From Acidobacteriota bacterium (GTDB lineage Bacteria; Acidobacteriota; Blastocatellia; Pyrinomonadales; Pyrinomonadaceae), in the NCBI GenBank assembly GCA_016713675.1, contig JADJOS010000004.1, positions 496,001 to 560,000 on the forward strand: 64,000 nucleotides of DNA, read 5' to 3'. The notes beneath the pieces were generated by a model. It did no database searches, had not been told where the DNA came from, and saw nothing but the letters and a program-made list of their open reading frames with translations. Below, one piece after another: positions 26,419-34,936 of the stretch; position 1 is the stretch's first letter; every line of letters starts with the position of its first letter. Made by a program: the position numbers and the translations under genes.

Positions 26419-27423
26419 CTAGATCTTGCTCCAATTATCCCAACATGCCTTTGCAATCCTTGCGATCACGGCCTCGCGGGTCATTTCATCGGCGGGCGAA
26501 TCGGAGACGAAGACGGCGATCGCGATGTGCTTGCCGTTAGGCATTGTGACAATGCCGACATCGTTTGTCGCTCCGGTGATACCGTTTTGCGTGCCGCCGG
26601 TGCCGGTTTTGTGTGCGACAACTGAGTTTTTCGGCAAATTACCCTTGAGACGCTTTTGGCCTGGAAGCGAAGTCGCCATTGAGGCAACAATAAACATGTA
26701 ACCGCCGGTCGGAGCAGCCGGTTTCCCACCGTCGCGAAACCGGTCGTTCTCGGTGCCATGGGCAGATTGCAGCCATCGCAGCAGTTCGACACTCGCCATC
26801 GGTGTTGCCCAATTGTCATATTGTGTTTGCCAATCCTTACCTATCTCTTTTTCGGTGTTAACGACCTTCATGTCCTGGATGCCGAGCAAGCCAAGGTACG
26901 ATTGGATCTCAGTCGCTCCGCCCGCGAAACGCAATAGGACATCACTAGCGGTGCCGTCGGACTCTACTAATGACAGCCTGATGAGTTCGCGGATGGTGAA
27001 TTCACCTCCGTTTGGGTTGGCGTCTCGGAGCGGCGAACGCATGCCCGCACGCACAAAATCTTCCCTCGTGACGCCGATCTTCTCGTCGAGGTCGAGTTCG
27101 CCGCGTTTGATCTGTTCCATCACGGCCATCGCGATCGGCAGTTTGTAGACGCTCTGCATTGGAAACCGCTGATCAGCGTTGAGCGTGGCCGCTTCACCGG
27201 TTTCGAGCAGAACCGCCGCGACACCGACCTTTCCTTTCGTATCCTTCGCGATCTCGGCAATCTGCTTCTCAAGCTCTGAGTCCGGAACCAATACCGTCTT
27301 TGGCAACGGCGTTGACCAAGGAGCAGGCTCGGGTGTAGGAAACTCGTTTGGCACCGAAATACCTGCTCGGCATCCAGCTACTGCAAACAAAGAACCAAGC
27401 AGTATCAATTTTTTCAACTGCAT
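26419..27423 (-). CDS. class A beta-lactamase, PER/CfxA-like (subclass A2), lipoprotein
   Basis: 334 residues with a lipobox near residue 18 (VAGC). Catalytic motifs: SVYK (Ser70/Lys73), SDG in place of SDN (130 loop), an omega loop ending QTQYDNW that resembles the A2 type of PER and CfxA enzymes, and KTGTGG (234). It hydrolyses beta-lactams by serine acylation and would be anchored at the membrane. There is no mobile element, LysR/AmpR regulator or resistance cluster beside it, so it looks like a resident chromosomal gene. Its spectrum cannot be predicted. Confidence 0.88.
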   Translation of the reverse strand: MQLKKLILLGSLFAVAGCRAGISVPNEFPTPEPAPWSTPLPKTVLVPDSELEKQIAEIAKDTKGKVGVAAVLLETGEAATLNADQRFPMQSVYKLPIAMAVMEQIKRGELDLDEKIGVTREDFVRAGMRSPLRDANPNGGEFTIRELIRLSLVESDGTASDVLLRFAGGATEIQSYLGLLGIQDMKVVNTEKEIGKDWQTQYDNWATPMASVELLRWLQSAHGTENDRFRDGGKPAAPTGGYMFIVASMATSLPGQKRLKGNLPKNSVVAHKTGTGGTQNGITGATNDVGIVTMPNGKHIAIAVFVSDSPADEMTREAVIARIAKACWDNWSKI

Positions 27424-27435
27424 AATCTCTACTAT

Positions 27436-28467
27436 CTACCGATCAGGTAAAAATCCTTGTATTCCACACGGCACTGAATATACACTGTCGCCCGTAGCCA
27501 CGATCAGATCACCCTTACGCGTGAAACACAAACCTACGATATTGTTTCCTGCAACAAAGTGCTTGGCCGTCTTACCGTCTGCCGAGACCTGAACAACACC
27601 GTGTCGGCCCTTGTAGCATGCTGCAATGTAAAGATCTCCGGATCTACTAAACGCCAACCCTTGCGGACGTCCGAATCCGCGGAAAAACTCCTCATCAAAG
27701 CCTTCGCTATCTACCACGTGGATCGCGTCATGGCTCGCAAGTCCCGGCGCAGTAACATACAAACGGCCGTCGATGCCGAATGCCATGTGATATGCTGCGA
27801 CCGACGGTTCCATCACCGTGAAGATTTCGACGTCGCCACTATCGCGAACGCGATGGATCCTGCCGGAACGGTCGCCGACATACATCAGGTTTTCTGCGTC
27901 AAAGGCAATGCCCGTCGCGATCCCAAGCCCAGTCGCATAAACCGTTGCCCTTCCATCCGGAGAAACCTCAAAGACCTCGCCCTCGGCTCGATTCGTGACA
28001 AACATCCTGCCTTCGACGTCAAATGCGATGCCGGATGGATTGAGGATCGGCTCCGGCAGTTCGTCGAGATAGCCGTCGGGTTCGAGGCGAAAGAGCGTAA
28101 CCGGCAATTGCTGGCCGCGTCCGCCGCTGCGCGTCAAAATTATTGCGTCCGTATTCGGATCGACCGCCGGATTTGCGACCAAATGCATATTATCGGCAAT
28201 CCGACGGCCGATAACCACATCAAATGGCTCACTCTGCGCACCGCCGCTCTCTAGGTGAAGGTGCGTGTGCTCACCTGCAACATCATTCGGCACTTTCGCG
28301 AGGATGTGAGACGACGATGCCGCTGTTATTCCGCACTGAACCCCGCCGATGTAAACTCCGTGGCCACTTCCCAGTGTGACGTGAAACCCTTCGCAATCAA
28401 TGGCGATCTCGCCGCCCGCTATAGCAAATGGCGGATCCACCGCTGTTATTCTTCCTGCTTGATTCAT
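27436..28467 (-). CDS. IPT/TIG plus NHL (SMP-30-like) beta-propeller protein
   Basis: 343 residues without signal peptide. Residues 1-90 look like an IPT/TIG immunoglobulin-like domain (ITAVDPPFAIAGGEIAIDC). The remainder is a six-bladed propeller with repeats of the type GIAFDVEGRMFVTNRAEGEVFEV, MAFGIDGRLYVT and GLAFSRSGDLYIA. Lactonase-type propellers bind a divalent ion, but the key residues cannot be assigned with confidence. Start at ATG 28467. The gene lies 12 bp upstream of the beta-lactamase start on the same strand, so the two may be co-transcribed. Confidence 0.78.
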   Translation of the reverse strand: MNQAGRITAVDPPFAIAGGEIAIDCEGFHVTLGSGHGVYIGGVQCGITAASSSHILAKVPNDVAGEHTHLHLESGGAQSEPFDVVIGRRIADNMHLVANPAVDPNTDAIILTRSGGRGQQLPVTLFRLEPDGYLDELPEPILNPSGIAFDVEGRMFVTNRAEGEVFEVSPDGRATVYATGLGIATGIAFDAENLMYVGDRSGRIHRVRDSGDVEIFTVMEPSVAAYHMAFGIDGRLYVTAPGLASHDAIHVVDSEGFDEEFFRGFGRPQGLAFSRSGDLYIAACYKGRHGVVQVSADGKTAKHFVAGNNIVGLCFTRKGDLIVATGDSVYSVPCGIQGFLPDR

Positions 28468-28778
28468 TACTTCCCGATTTTACGTCGCTTCATTCTCTGT
28501 GTCGAACAGTCACTTCGAAACCACTATCGTTGTAAACGACATTGCACCCACAAAGTGCCCGACCGACACCGACAAATCCGTTATGGCTGCGGCACATTGC
28601 ATGTTTTACTACAAAGCAGCAAATCGGTCAGGAATGCCGGAAAATTGTTTAATTTCGGTCCGTGGGGTTGGGACATTCAAGAATGTAGAAAGACTCGGGA
28701 TCGCAGATTGGGGTTTTGTCATAGAATTCTGCTATCTTTTTGTTGGAACTTTTGTTTTTTGGGCTTCGTAAGCTGTTC
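28468..28778. other. non-coding spacer upstream of the sigma-factor operon
   Basis: About 311 bp between the divergent propeller gene and the sigma operon. I see no ORF with a ribosome site, no repeat and no clear RNA structure. The sigma promoter candidate begins at 28779. Confidence 0.45.
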
Positions 28779-28806
28779 TTGACAAGGCGGAGTTTCGTGC
28801 TTTGAT
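28779..28806 (+). promoter_or_regulatory. candidate sigma70 promoter of the ECF sigma operon
   Basis: TTGACA (28779-28784), a 16-bp spacer and TTTGAT (28801-28806), 30 bases before the TTG start. The -35 is perfect; the -10 has weak matches. Confidence 0.4.
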
Positions 28807-28835
28807 CGAGAGTCGGTTAGCGGAGAAAGACGATT

Positions 28836-29429
28836 TTGGAAGCATTAAAGGCTGTGTCCGAAATTAACGGTGCGGAACTCATCAGGCGTGCACGTGCAGG
28901 CGACGGCGCGGCGTGGGAAGATATTGTCACTGCGTATTCGCGGCGGATATTCAACCTTGCATACCGATTCACTTCGAACGGCGACGCGGCCGAGGACCTC
29001 ACGCAGGAAGTCTTTATTCGTATATATCGAACACTCGATCAATACGATCCAAAACAAGGTGACCTGTCGAACTGGCTAATGCGGCTCGCACGCAATTTGA
29101 TAATCGACGATTACCGCCACCGCCAGCGTAATCCGCAAAATTCGATGGCTGATGCCGTCGATGATCATAGCTACCATCTTCGTGCGGTCGGAACTTCCGC
29201 TCACAAGGAGATGGAGCGAAAGGAACTCGCCGGACAAGTGCAAGAGGGCATCGATAAGCTTCCGGAAGACCTGCGAACGTGTGTGATATTGAGAGACATC
29301 GAAGAACTGACCTATCAGGAGATCGTCGATGTATTGAAAATACCAGAAGGAACGGTTAAATCGAGGATAAACCGAGGACGAATAGAACTGGCGAAGATAT
29401 TAAGAAGGATGAGAGTGGTGGCGATCTAG
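28836..29429 (+). CDS. ECF-type RNA polymerase sigma factor
   Basis: 197 residues from a TTG start; GGAG ten bases upstream supports it and no better start exists. Region 2 includes DLTQEVFIRIYRTLDQYDP and WLMRLARNLIIDDYRHR; region 4 contains LPEDLRTCVILRDIEELTYQEI and PEGTVKSRINRGRIELAKIL. Sigma 70 family, extracytoplasmic-function class. It lies directly before a small unrecognised ORF and an anti-sigma gene, the standard regulator pair. The genes behind it are the probable output, together with the sigma itself. Confidence 0.93.
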   Translation: MEALKAVSEINGAELIRRARAGDGAAWEDIVTAYSRRIFNLAYRFTSNGDAAEDLTQEVFIRIYRTLDQYDPKQGDLSNWLMRLARNLIIDDYRHRQRNPQNSMADAVDDHSYHLRAVGTSAHKEMERKELAGQVQEGIDKLPEDLRTCVILRDIEELTYQEIVDVLKIPEGTVKSRINRGRIELAKILRRMRVVAI

Positions 29430-29430
29430 T

Positions 29431-29589
29431 ATGAATGAGCCTGACAAACATAAGTCCTCGATCGATGAATCTGTTGCACGAGCGGGAGTCGAAACGGAAA
29501 GCGAATCGGCCATTGAGATTGTGGTAGACGCAATAGACATGTTTGGAACGGTTGCCGGCGATCTTTTGGATCTCTCGGACATTGTTTAG
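29431..29589 (+). CDS. small unrecognised ORF inside the sigma operon (52 aa)
   Basis: ATG at 29431, one base after the sigma stop, and TAG at 29587. The product begins MNEPDKHKSSIDES and ends with an acidic, amphipathic stretch (IEIVVDAIDMFGTVAGDLL). No cysteine, no signal peptide and no family that I know. The preceding bases (GTGGTGGCG) are a poor ribosome site, so translational coupling to the sigma gene is assumed. It could be a cofactor of the sigma/anti-sigma pair. It is also possible that it is not translated. Confidence 0.5.
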   Translation: MNEPDKHKSSIDESVARAGVETESESAIEIVVDAIDMFGTVAGDLLDLSDIV

Positions 29590-29631
29590 AAGAAGCGGCG
29601 CGATAAGAACCATCGATGGGTTAAAGAATTT

Positions 29632-30414
29632 ATGATCAAGGAGCAGAATACAAGCGTAAATTGTTCACAGTTCGAAGAGCTGCTGACCGATTATTTGGAC
29701 AAGGCACTTGCTCCTTTGGTTAATAAATCGGTAGCGGAACACGCACTTGCTTGCCCTCTTTGCCACTCGCTGCTCAATGATGTCCGTGAATCGCTGGAAA
29801 TTTGCCATGAGATCTCTGCTCCGAAAGTGTCATTGACGCGGCTCGAAGCTCGAGTCCTGTCGATGACAATGCCCGAGACCTCGATGATCTGCGAAGACTT
29901 CGAAGGCTACTTGACCGATTATCTCGACGGATTTTTACCGGCAAATGTTTTCCACCGCTGGGAACGCCACGCTGTTCTTTGCGGCACGTGCGAAGACCTT
30001 CCCGGCATGGTGGTACGTTCGATCGCGGCATGCTATTCGTCCAAGACGGAGGAACTCCCGGTACCGGCCGGATTGCACAATAGTATTTTGCAGGCGACGA
30101 TCGGCACGTTGGTTGCAAAAGAAGTCAAAGCATCGTGGGTTTCGCAGGTTGGCGAATTCGTCCGCGGCCTGCGAGTCCCGATCGGTATCCCGCAATTCGC
30201 TTCGGTAGCGATGATGCTGCTGGTCGCGTTCATGGTTTTCAGCCAGAGCGTTTCGGCTGACGGTTCGCTGTCGAATGTTTATCAGCAGGGATTTGAGTTG
30301 GCTGAGCAAACTTATAAGCAGAGCACCGAAGTTTGGACAGGAACTAAAGAGGTAAACTCGAAACAAGAGCCGGTGACCGGCACGACGTACGTGGAGAATG
30401 AGGAAAAGCGTTAA
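29632..30414 (+). CDS. membrane anti-sigma factor with two zinc-finger-like domains
   Basis: 260 residues. Two tandem zf-HC2-type segments: residues 10-60 (CSQFEELLTDYLDKAL with HALACPLCHSLL) and 85-130 (CEDFEGYLTDYLDGFL with HAVLCGTCEDL). Both carry the H-x3-C-x2-C zinc signature. A membrane helix follows near residues 190-210 (FASVAMMLLVAFMVFSQSV), then a short extracytoplasmic tail. The duplication suggests an internally doubled anti-sigma domain. It would hold the neighbouring ECF sigma at the membrane until a signal releases it. The ORF starts 42 bp after the small ORF and overlaps the next gene by one base. Confidence 0.85.
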   Translation: MIKEQNTSVNCSQFEELLTDYLDKALAPLVNKSVAEHALACPLCHSLLNDVRESLEICHEISAPKVSLTRLEARVLSMTMPETSMICEDFEGYLTDYLDGFLPANVFHRWERHAVLCGTCEDLPGMVVRSIAACYSSKTEELPVPAGLHNSILQATIGTLVAKEVKASWVSQVGEFVRGLRVPIGIPQFASVAMMLLVAFMVFSQSVSADGSLSNVYQQGFELAEQTYKQSTEVWTGTKEVNSKQEPVTGTTYVENEEKR

Positions 30415-31166
30415 TGAACTGTGTTTATCACACACATAACGGAGCGGTGGTAAATTGCAACGGGTGCGGCAAACCGCTTTGCCCCGCTTGCGATCATCGT
30501 ATCAAGGGCTTTCCCTATTGTCAGGACTGTATCGTTTTGGGCGTTGACCTGCTCCGCCAGCAGAGCCAATCAAACTACGCACCTTTCGTCAAAAAGCGGA
30601 CTTCACCCGTGATCGCGACATTTCTTTCGATGATCTGCCCGGGACTCGGAGCAGCGTATAACGGACAAACTACGAAAGCTATTGTCTACTTCGCCGTCTT
30701 TGTTGGTTTGTTCCAAATGGCAGTTTTGACGGGGACGCCGTTGTTTGTACTTGGATTCATGGGAATGTGGGCATTCTCGGCACTCGATTCATGGAGGACC
30801 GCACAAGCGATCCGCTCTGGTGTAACGCCTGATGTTGCCGAAGACATTCTCGTTAAACGTTTTTCGGGTAATCCGAAGCTGTGGGGCATAATATTGACTG
30901 TTCTTGGCGTCGCTTTCTTGTTCCAGCGATTGTTCAACACCGGCTTTCTCATGAGAGCCATTTTGCCGGTACTTCTGATCGGTTTGGGTGCATACATTTT
31001 GCGAGGCTACCTCTTTAAGCCAAAATCAGATATCACGGTCTCGGGGCCCGCAAATTCGGCATCGACGAGCTTTGCGTTGACACAGCCGGAGTACAGGCCG
31101 ACGAACTACAACCCGGACGAAGATTTTGCAACACGTTCACGATTTGGCAGTTGGAAAGATAGATAA
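30414..31166 (+). CDS. B-box zinc-finger and multi-pass membrane protein
   Basis: 250 residues. The N-terminal 40 residues hold a B-box-like finger: CVYHTHNGAVVNCNGCGKPL with CPACDHRIKGFPYCQDC. From about residue 60 there are four or five hydrophobic segments, beginning with a TM2-like motif (ICPGLGAAYNGQTTKAIVYF). The tail is polar and ends with a few charged residues. Proteins of this layout are common in Acidobacteria and Planctomycetes and are uncharacterised. Its start overlaps the anti-sigma stop by one base, so it is part of the sigma operon and a probable target or partner. Confidence 0.8.
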   Translation: MNCVYHTHNGAVVNCNGCGKPLCPACDHRIKGFPYCQDCIVLGVDLLRQQSQSNYAPFVKKRTSPVIATFLSMICPGLGAAYNGQTTKAIVYFAVFVGLFQMAVLTGTPLFVLGFMGMWAFSALDSWRTAQAIRSGVTPDVAEDILVKRFSGNPKLWGIILTVLGVAFLFQRLFNTGFLMRAILPVLLIGLGAYILRGYLFKPKSDITVSGPANSASTSFALTQPEYRPTNYNPDEDFATRSRFGSWKDR

Positions 31167-31194
31167 ATATTTGCGGTAAATAAGGAGTAGTTAT

Positions 31195-31407
31195 ATGCCG
31201 GTTTGGTTAGCAGTTGCGTCAAAATGGGGAAGCATTGTGGTTCTGGTGGGTCTTGTCATTGCTCTTATGAAAGCTCTGATCGGATTCGTTGGTTTTGTCA
31301 CATTAGCACTTAAAATATTGATTGTACTTTTATTCGTTGCGGTATTCGCCGGCGTCGCGTTCTTAGTGTTCAGGGCATGGCAGAGCAATGCTAAACGTCC
31401 GGATTAG
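31195..31407 (+). CDS. small two-helix membrane protein (70 aa)
   Basis: Starts with ATG at 31195 after AAGGAG. Two hydrophobic segments (SIVVLVGLVIALMKALIGFVG and ILIVLLFVAVFAGVAFLVF) nearly fill the protein; the last residues (WQSNAKRPD) are basic. No family recognised. It is the last gene of the sigma-factor operon, 28 bp after the B-box membrane protein, and is followed by a hairpin terminator. Confidence 0.75.
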   Translation: MPVWLAVASKWGSIVVLVGLVIALMKALIGFVGFVTLALKILIVLLFVAVFAGVAFLVFRAWQSNAKRPD

Positions 31408-31435
31408 AACGACAATTTCGATCAAAGTTCTTAAT

Positions 31436-31483
31436 AAGCTGACTGGAGGGGCTGGTTTTGTCATTTGCCTTTTCAGTCAGCTT
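31436..31483 (+). terminator. terminator of the sigma-factor operon
   Basis: AAGCTGACTG (31436-31445) pairs with CAGTCAGCTT (31474-31483) across a 28-base loop. No long T tract follows, so efficiency is uncertain. The rest of the 288-bp spacer to 31695 is AT-rich and contains a 7-bp hairpin AACAGAA/TTCTGTT (31643-31664) in the leader of the M23 gene. Confidence 0.6.
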
Positions 31484-31695
31484 GTGGTCTTATATAGGTT
31501 CCTCATATTTATTTATTAGTAATTATTTGGAAGATTACAATTAGTTGATTTCCCACGCCAACGAGAGTTTAGTTTTGCATATTTCACTCTTGTAAACGGT
31601 TTCGCGTTAGTCGCTCGCGGCTATTCTTGCGTGATTCCACGTAACAGAACGTTAAATTTCTGTTGCGAGATCATTAAAAGGAGCTTTAAGGCATA

Positions 31696-32508
31696 ATGCA
31701 GAAAAACGACAAGTTTTATACTTTTCTTTTATCTCAATCATCAAAAAAAGGCGTTTACATTCGCCGGATATCTATTTCAAAAAGTCTTATTCATTTTGGT
31801 TCAGTTGGTGTTTTTCTTTTCGTAGGCATGCTTAGCCTGGGTATTGGCGTTAGTGGTTTTGTTCGCACGACGGCTTTCGCGAAAGATCTTGAAACGGCCA
31901 ATGTTTCTACTCAACTCGCTTCTGTACCCCCGCAGCAGACCCAGACCATCGACTACTCTCGGCCGAACTCGGGCCAGGATTATTCGGTGAACAGCGGCGG
32001 TCCTGAGGATCAAACCGAAGACGATGCCGAAGACCTAGCCCTCGAAAATCAAATCAGAACAATTCAATCGATAATGCCGGCGGCGAATATCCCGAATATG
32101 TGGGCTCACCTCGGTAAGATCAACAACGAATTCGGTTTCCGCCGTAATCCGTTCGGCGGCCGCTCATATGAGTTTCATGCCGGAATGGACATTGATGGCG
32201 AACGCGGCGACATCGTCGTGGCCCCAGGTGCCGGCACAGTCATAAAGGCTGGATGGACAGGCGGTTACGGCAACATGATCGAGATCGACCACGGCAACGG
32301 TTTGACAACCCGATATGGTCACCTATCAAAGATCGACGTTGCGGTTGGAGAATCGGCGACTCGCGGGCAGTTGATCGGCTACGTTGGCTCGACTGGACGT
32401 TCTACCGGCCCGCATCTTCATTTTGAATTTCGCCTGAACGAACGCTCGATCAATCCGCGTCACTTTCTGCCGCAGGAACCAGTCGAAATCGCTAAGGCAG
32501 GGAAATAA
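31696..32508 (+). CDS. M23 family zinc endopeptidase (LytM-like)
   Basis: 270 residues. A single membrane helix (VGVFLFVGMLSLGIGVSGFV, about residues 36-55) is followed by a polar linker and the M23 domain from about residue 135. Zinc ligands: HAGMD and HLHFEF, with the active-site His in TRYGHLSKID. It cleaves peptide cross-bridges of peptidoglycan outside the membrane. The N-terminal basic stretch before the helix indicates a type II anchor. GGAG 12 bases upstream of the ATG. It precedes the S46 peptidase, but a terminator and promoter separate them. Confidence 0.92.
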   Translation: MQKNDKFYTFLLSQSSKKGVYIRRISISKSLIHFGSVGVFLFVGMLSLGIGVSGFVRTTAFAKDLETANVSTQLASVPPQQTQTIDYSRPNSGQDYSVNSGGPEDQTEDDAEDLALENQIRTIQSIMPAANIPNMWAHLGKINNEFGFRRNPFGGRSYEFHAGMDIDGERGDIVVAPGAGTVIKAGWTGGYGNMIEIDHGNGLTTRYGHLSKIDVAVGESATRGQLIGYVGSTGRSTGPHLHFEFRLNERSINPRHFLPQEPVEIAKAGK

Positions 32509-32528
32509 TTATCTTTTGACTCTGAATT

Positions 32529-32563
32529 GAAAAGCGGGCTGCACGTTGCATCTCGCTTTTTTT
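32529..32563 (+). terminator. terminator after the M23 gene
   Basis: AAAAGCGGG pairs with CTCGCTTTT around a 12-base loop and is followed by TTTTTTT. One mismatch in the stem. Confidence 0.75.
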
Positions 32564-32569
32564 CATTGG

Positions 32570-32599
32570 TTGGCAATCGCCAGTGTATGCCGATATAAT
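32570..32599 (+). promoter_or_regulatory. sigma70 promoter of the S46 peptidase gene
   Basis: TTGGCA (32570-32575), an 18-bp spacer and a perfect TATAAT (32594-32599), 51 bases before the ATG at 32650. Confidence 0.7.
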
Positions 32600-32649
32600 G
32601 TCGAGACATCCTGTACGGAAATTTATCATTGTTCTACAAAGGATCTAAC

Positions 32650-34788
32650 ATGAAAAAGAAACTCTTTGCCTCGTATCTATTTCTTCTTGCAACTTTGCTT
32701 TCATCATGCTCACCCTCATTAGCAATTGATGAGGGAATGTTCGTTCCCGGCCAGATCGCCGGGCTTCCATTGAAAAAGAAAGGGCTTAAGATCAAGCCGA
32801 ACGAGATCTATGACCCAGCCGGAGGCGGATTGACTGATGCGATCATTCGATTAGATAGCGGGTGTTCGGCTGAGTTTGTTTCGGCTGACGGTTTGATATT
32901 AACAAATCACCATTGTGCATTTTCCGCGATCGTCGCGGCTTCAACGCCGGAGAAGGATCTGGTTGAAACAGGATTTAATGCCGGTAGCCGAGCAGGCGAG
33001 ATCCCTGCAAAAGATTATTCGATAACGATGACCCAACGGATAGAGGACGTTACTGCGAAGATCAAGGCGGGTACGGAAAATCTTTCGGGTGCAGAACTTG
33101 CGGCAGCTATAAAACGGAATACCGACGCATTGCAGGCTGAAGAGACTGCAAAAGCCCCAAAAGGTTCCACAATTCGCATTCAGATGATCGACAGCGGTTA
33201 CTTCTATTACCTCTATCAAACGAGCGAGTTGAAAGACATACGTGTAGTCTTTGCTCCGCCTCGAAATATTGGCGTCTTCGGCGGAGACCCAGACAATTTT
33301 GAGTGGACACGTCACACTGGTGATTTTGCCTTCTTGCGAGCCTATTCCGCTCCGGATGGTTCGCCGGCAGAATACTCGCCCAATAATGTACCTTACAAAG
33401 CCAAGAAATTCTTAGCCGTCAATATCGGCGGACTCAAAGAAAATGACTTCGTTTTTGTCCTCGGGTTTCCAGGTGGCACCACGCGATATCGTGAAAGCCA
33501 GTCGATCCAATTTGCACGAGATGCAAACTTTCCCTTTCTCACCGCGTGGCTTGGCCAGTTAGCGTCAGTGCTTAAACAGATAGGCTCAACTGACGAAGAA
33601 AAACGCATTAGGTTTCAGGATGACATTGCAAATTACGATAACTCGCGAAAAGCCTACGGCGGCGGCTATCTTCGCCTAAGACGAGCAAATGTCGTGCAGC
33701 AAAGACAAGCCGAAGAGGCGAAGATGGCAACCTGGATCGCGGCTGACCCTGCACGTCAAAAGAAATACGGGGGGGTGCTGGCTGAGCTGAAAGCTCTTTC
33801 CGAAGAATCCAATGCAACTGCAAGACGCGACGTCATGATGCGGCGTTTTCCGGATCCGATCTCAGGGGCTGTTTCTGGCCAATTGGTCGCTGCGGCCACC
33901 GCTGTTAAGCAAGGCCGGAAGCTCAAGGACGGAGATGCTGAAAAGATCCGTGAAGCTCTAGCTAATCATGAACCGTTTTTTGAGCGGGAAATGCTCAAAT
34001 TCTTTTTCAAGAAGTTTGACGAACTGCCTGTTGGTGAACGATTCGCCGCGGCCGATCAGAAATTCGAAAATAAGAAGGGCAAGGCTAGACGCGATGCCGA
34101 AGCCGCATTTGCCGCAGAGATAGTCGATGGACCTTTTGCTTCGGCCGACAATATTCTCGCTCTGTACAGTTTGTCGTGGGCTGAAATGCAGGCGAAACAT
34201 CCGTTTATGGCGGCCATCGTCGATGAACGCCAGGCTCTTGGAGCTCGTGGAGCCAAATTCGGAGCAAATATTGATCGCCTTCGCCAGCTCTACATGGAGG
34301 CCTTAACAGGCATGCGGGGGACCACAACGATTTATCCGGACGCAAATTTCACAATGCGTTTCTCGTATGGAAACGTAAAAGGCTATCAGTCGCGTGAATC
34401 AGAGTATCGTTCACCGTTTACTACCATGAAAGGTATGATCGAGAAAGACACCGGCGAAATTCCGTTCGATGCACCGCAAAAGCTCAAAGATCTTCAGGCT
34501 TCCAAGGACTTTGGGCGATATGGAGAAGGGGACAGCGTTGTGGTGAACTTTCTATCTACAACGGACATCATCGGTGGTAATTCGGGAAGTCCTATCTTGA
34601 ACGGCAATGGCGAACAGGTAGGAATTTGCTTCGACGGCAACTTCGAAGGGCTCGGAAACGACTTCTATTATGATTACAATACTAACCGAACGATCTCGGT
34701 GGATATTCGCTATGTATTGTTCGTGACCGAAAAATTCGGGAACGCTAAATGGGTTGTCGATGAAATGAAGCTGGTAGGCGGCAAATAG
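32650..34788 (+). CDS. S46 family dipeptidyl-peptidase (DPP7-like)
   Basis: About 712 residues, full length for S46. A signal peptide (LFASYLFLLATLLSSCSPS, with a Cys that could be a lipobox) precedes the split trypsin-like domain. Catalytic His is in TNHHCAF (near residue 86) and Ser in GGNSGSPILN (near 644); the Asp is in the FGGDPDNFEWTRHTGDF region. The specificity residue after FD is Gly (CFDGNFEG), as in DPP7, which prefers hydrophobic P1, rather than Arg of the acidic-specific DPP11. It releases dipeptides from peptides in the periplasm. AAAGGAT precedes the ATG at 32650; an upstream start at 32629 is less likely. Confidence 0.9.
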   Translation: MKKKLFASYLFLLATLLSSCSPSLAIDEGMFVPGQIAGLPLKKKGLKIKPNEIYDPAGGGLTDAIIRLDSGCSAEFVSADGLILTNHHCAFSAIVAASTPEKDLVETGFNAGSRAGEIPAKDYSITMTQRIEDVTAKIKAGTENLSGAELAAAIKRNTDALQAEETAKAPKGSTIRIQMIDSGYFYYLYQTSELKDIRVVFAPPRNIGVFGGDPDNFEWTRHTGDFAFLRAYSAPDGSPAEYSPNNVPYKAKKFLAVNIGGLKENDFVFVLGFPGGTTRYRESQSIQFARDANFPFLTAWLGQLASVLKQIGSTDEEKRIRFQDDIANYDNSRKAYGGGYLRLRRANVVQQRQAEEAKMATWIAADPARQKKYGGVLAELKALSEESNATARRDVMMRRFPDPISGAVSGQLVAAATAVKQGRKLKDGDAEKIREALANHEPFFEREMLKFFFKKFDELPVGERFAAADQKFENKKGKARRDAEAAFAAEIVDGPFASADNILALYSLSWAEMQAKHPFMAAIVDERQALGARGAKFGANIDRLRQLYMEALTGMRGTTTIYPDANFTMRFSYGNVKGYQSRESEYRSPFTTMKGMIEKDTGEIPFDAPQKLKDLQASKDFGRYGEGDSVVVNFLSTTDIIGGNSGSPILNGNGEQVGICFDGNFEGLGNDFYYDYNTNRTISVDIRYVLFVTEKFGNAKWVVDEMKLVGGK

Positions 34789-34814
34789 CAGCCTTCCTGT
34801 CCAAATCGTCAATT

Positions 34815-34864
34815 GGTGAAAGACGCGAATCAGAGGCTCTGCTCTCTGATTCGCGTCTTTCACC
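34815..34864 (+). terminator. strong hairpin after the S46 gene
   Basis: A perfect 21-bp stem (34815-34835 with 34844-34864) with an 8-base loop. No T tract on either strand, so it may act as a processing or mRNA-stabilising hairpin as much as a terminator. Confidence 0.65.
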
Positions 34865-34936
34865 GTTTAGACCGTTGCTCATCAATTTATTATTTGCACA
34901 TTGACGTAATTAAGTGTTCTCTTTATTATAAATACC

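Noticed and set aside
28499..28771. Plus-strand 90-codon ORF upstream of the sigma factor
   Set aside because: No ribosome site, no recognisable motif, and it ends before the promoter candidate; probably non-coding.
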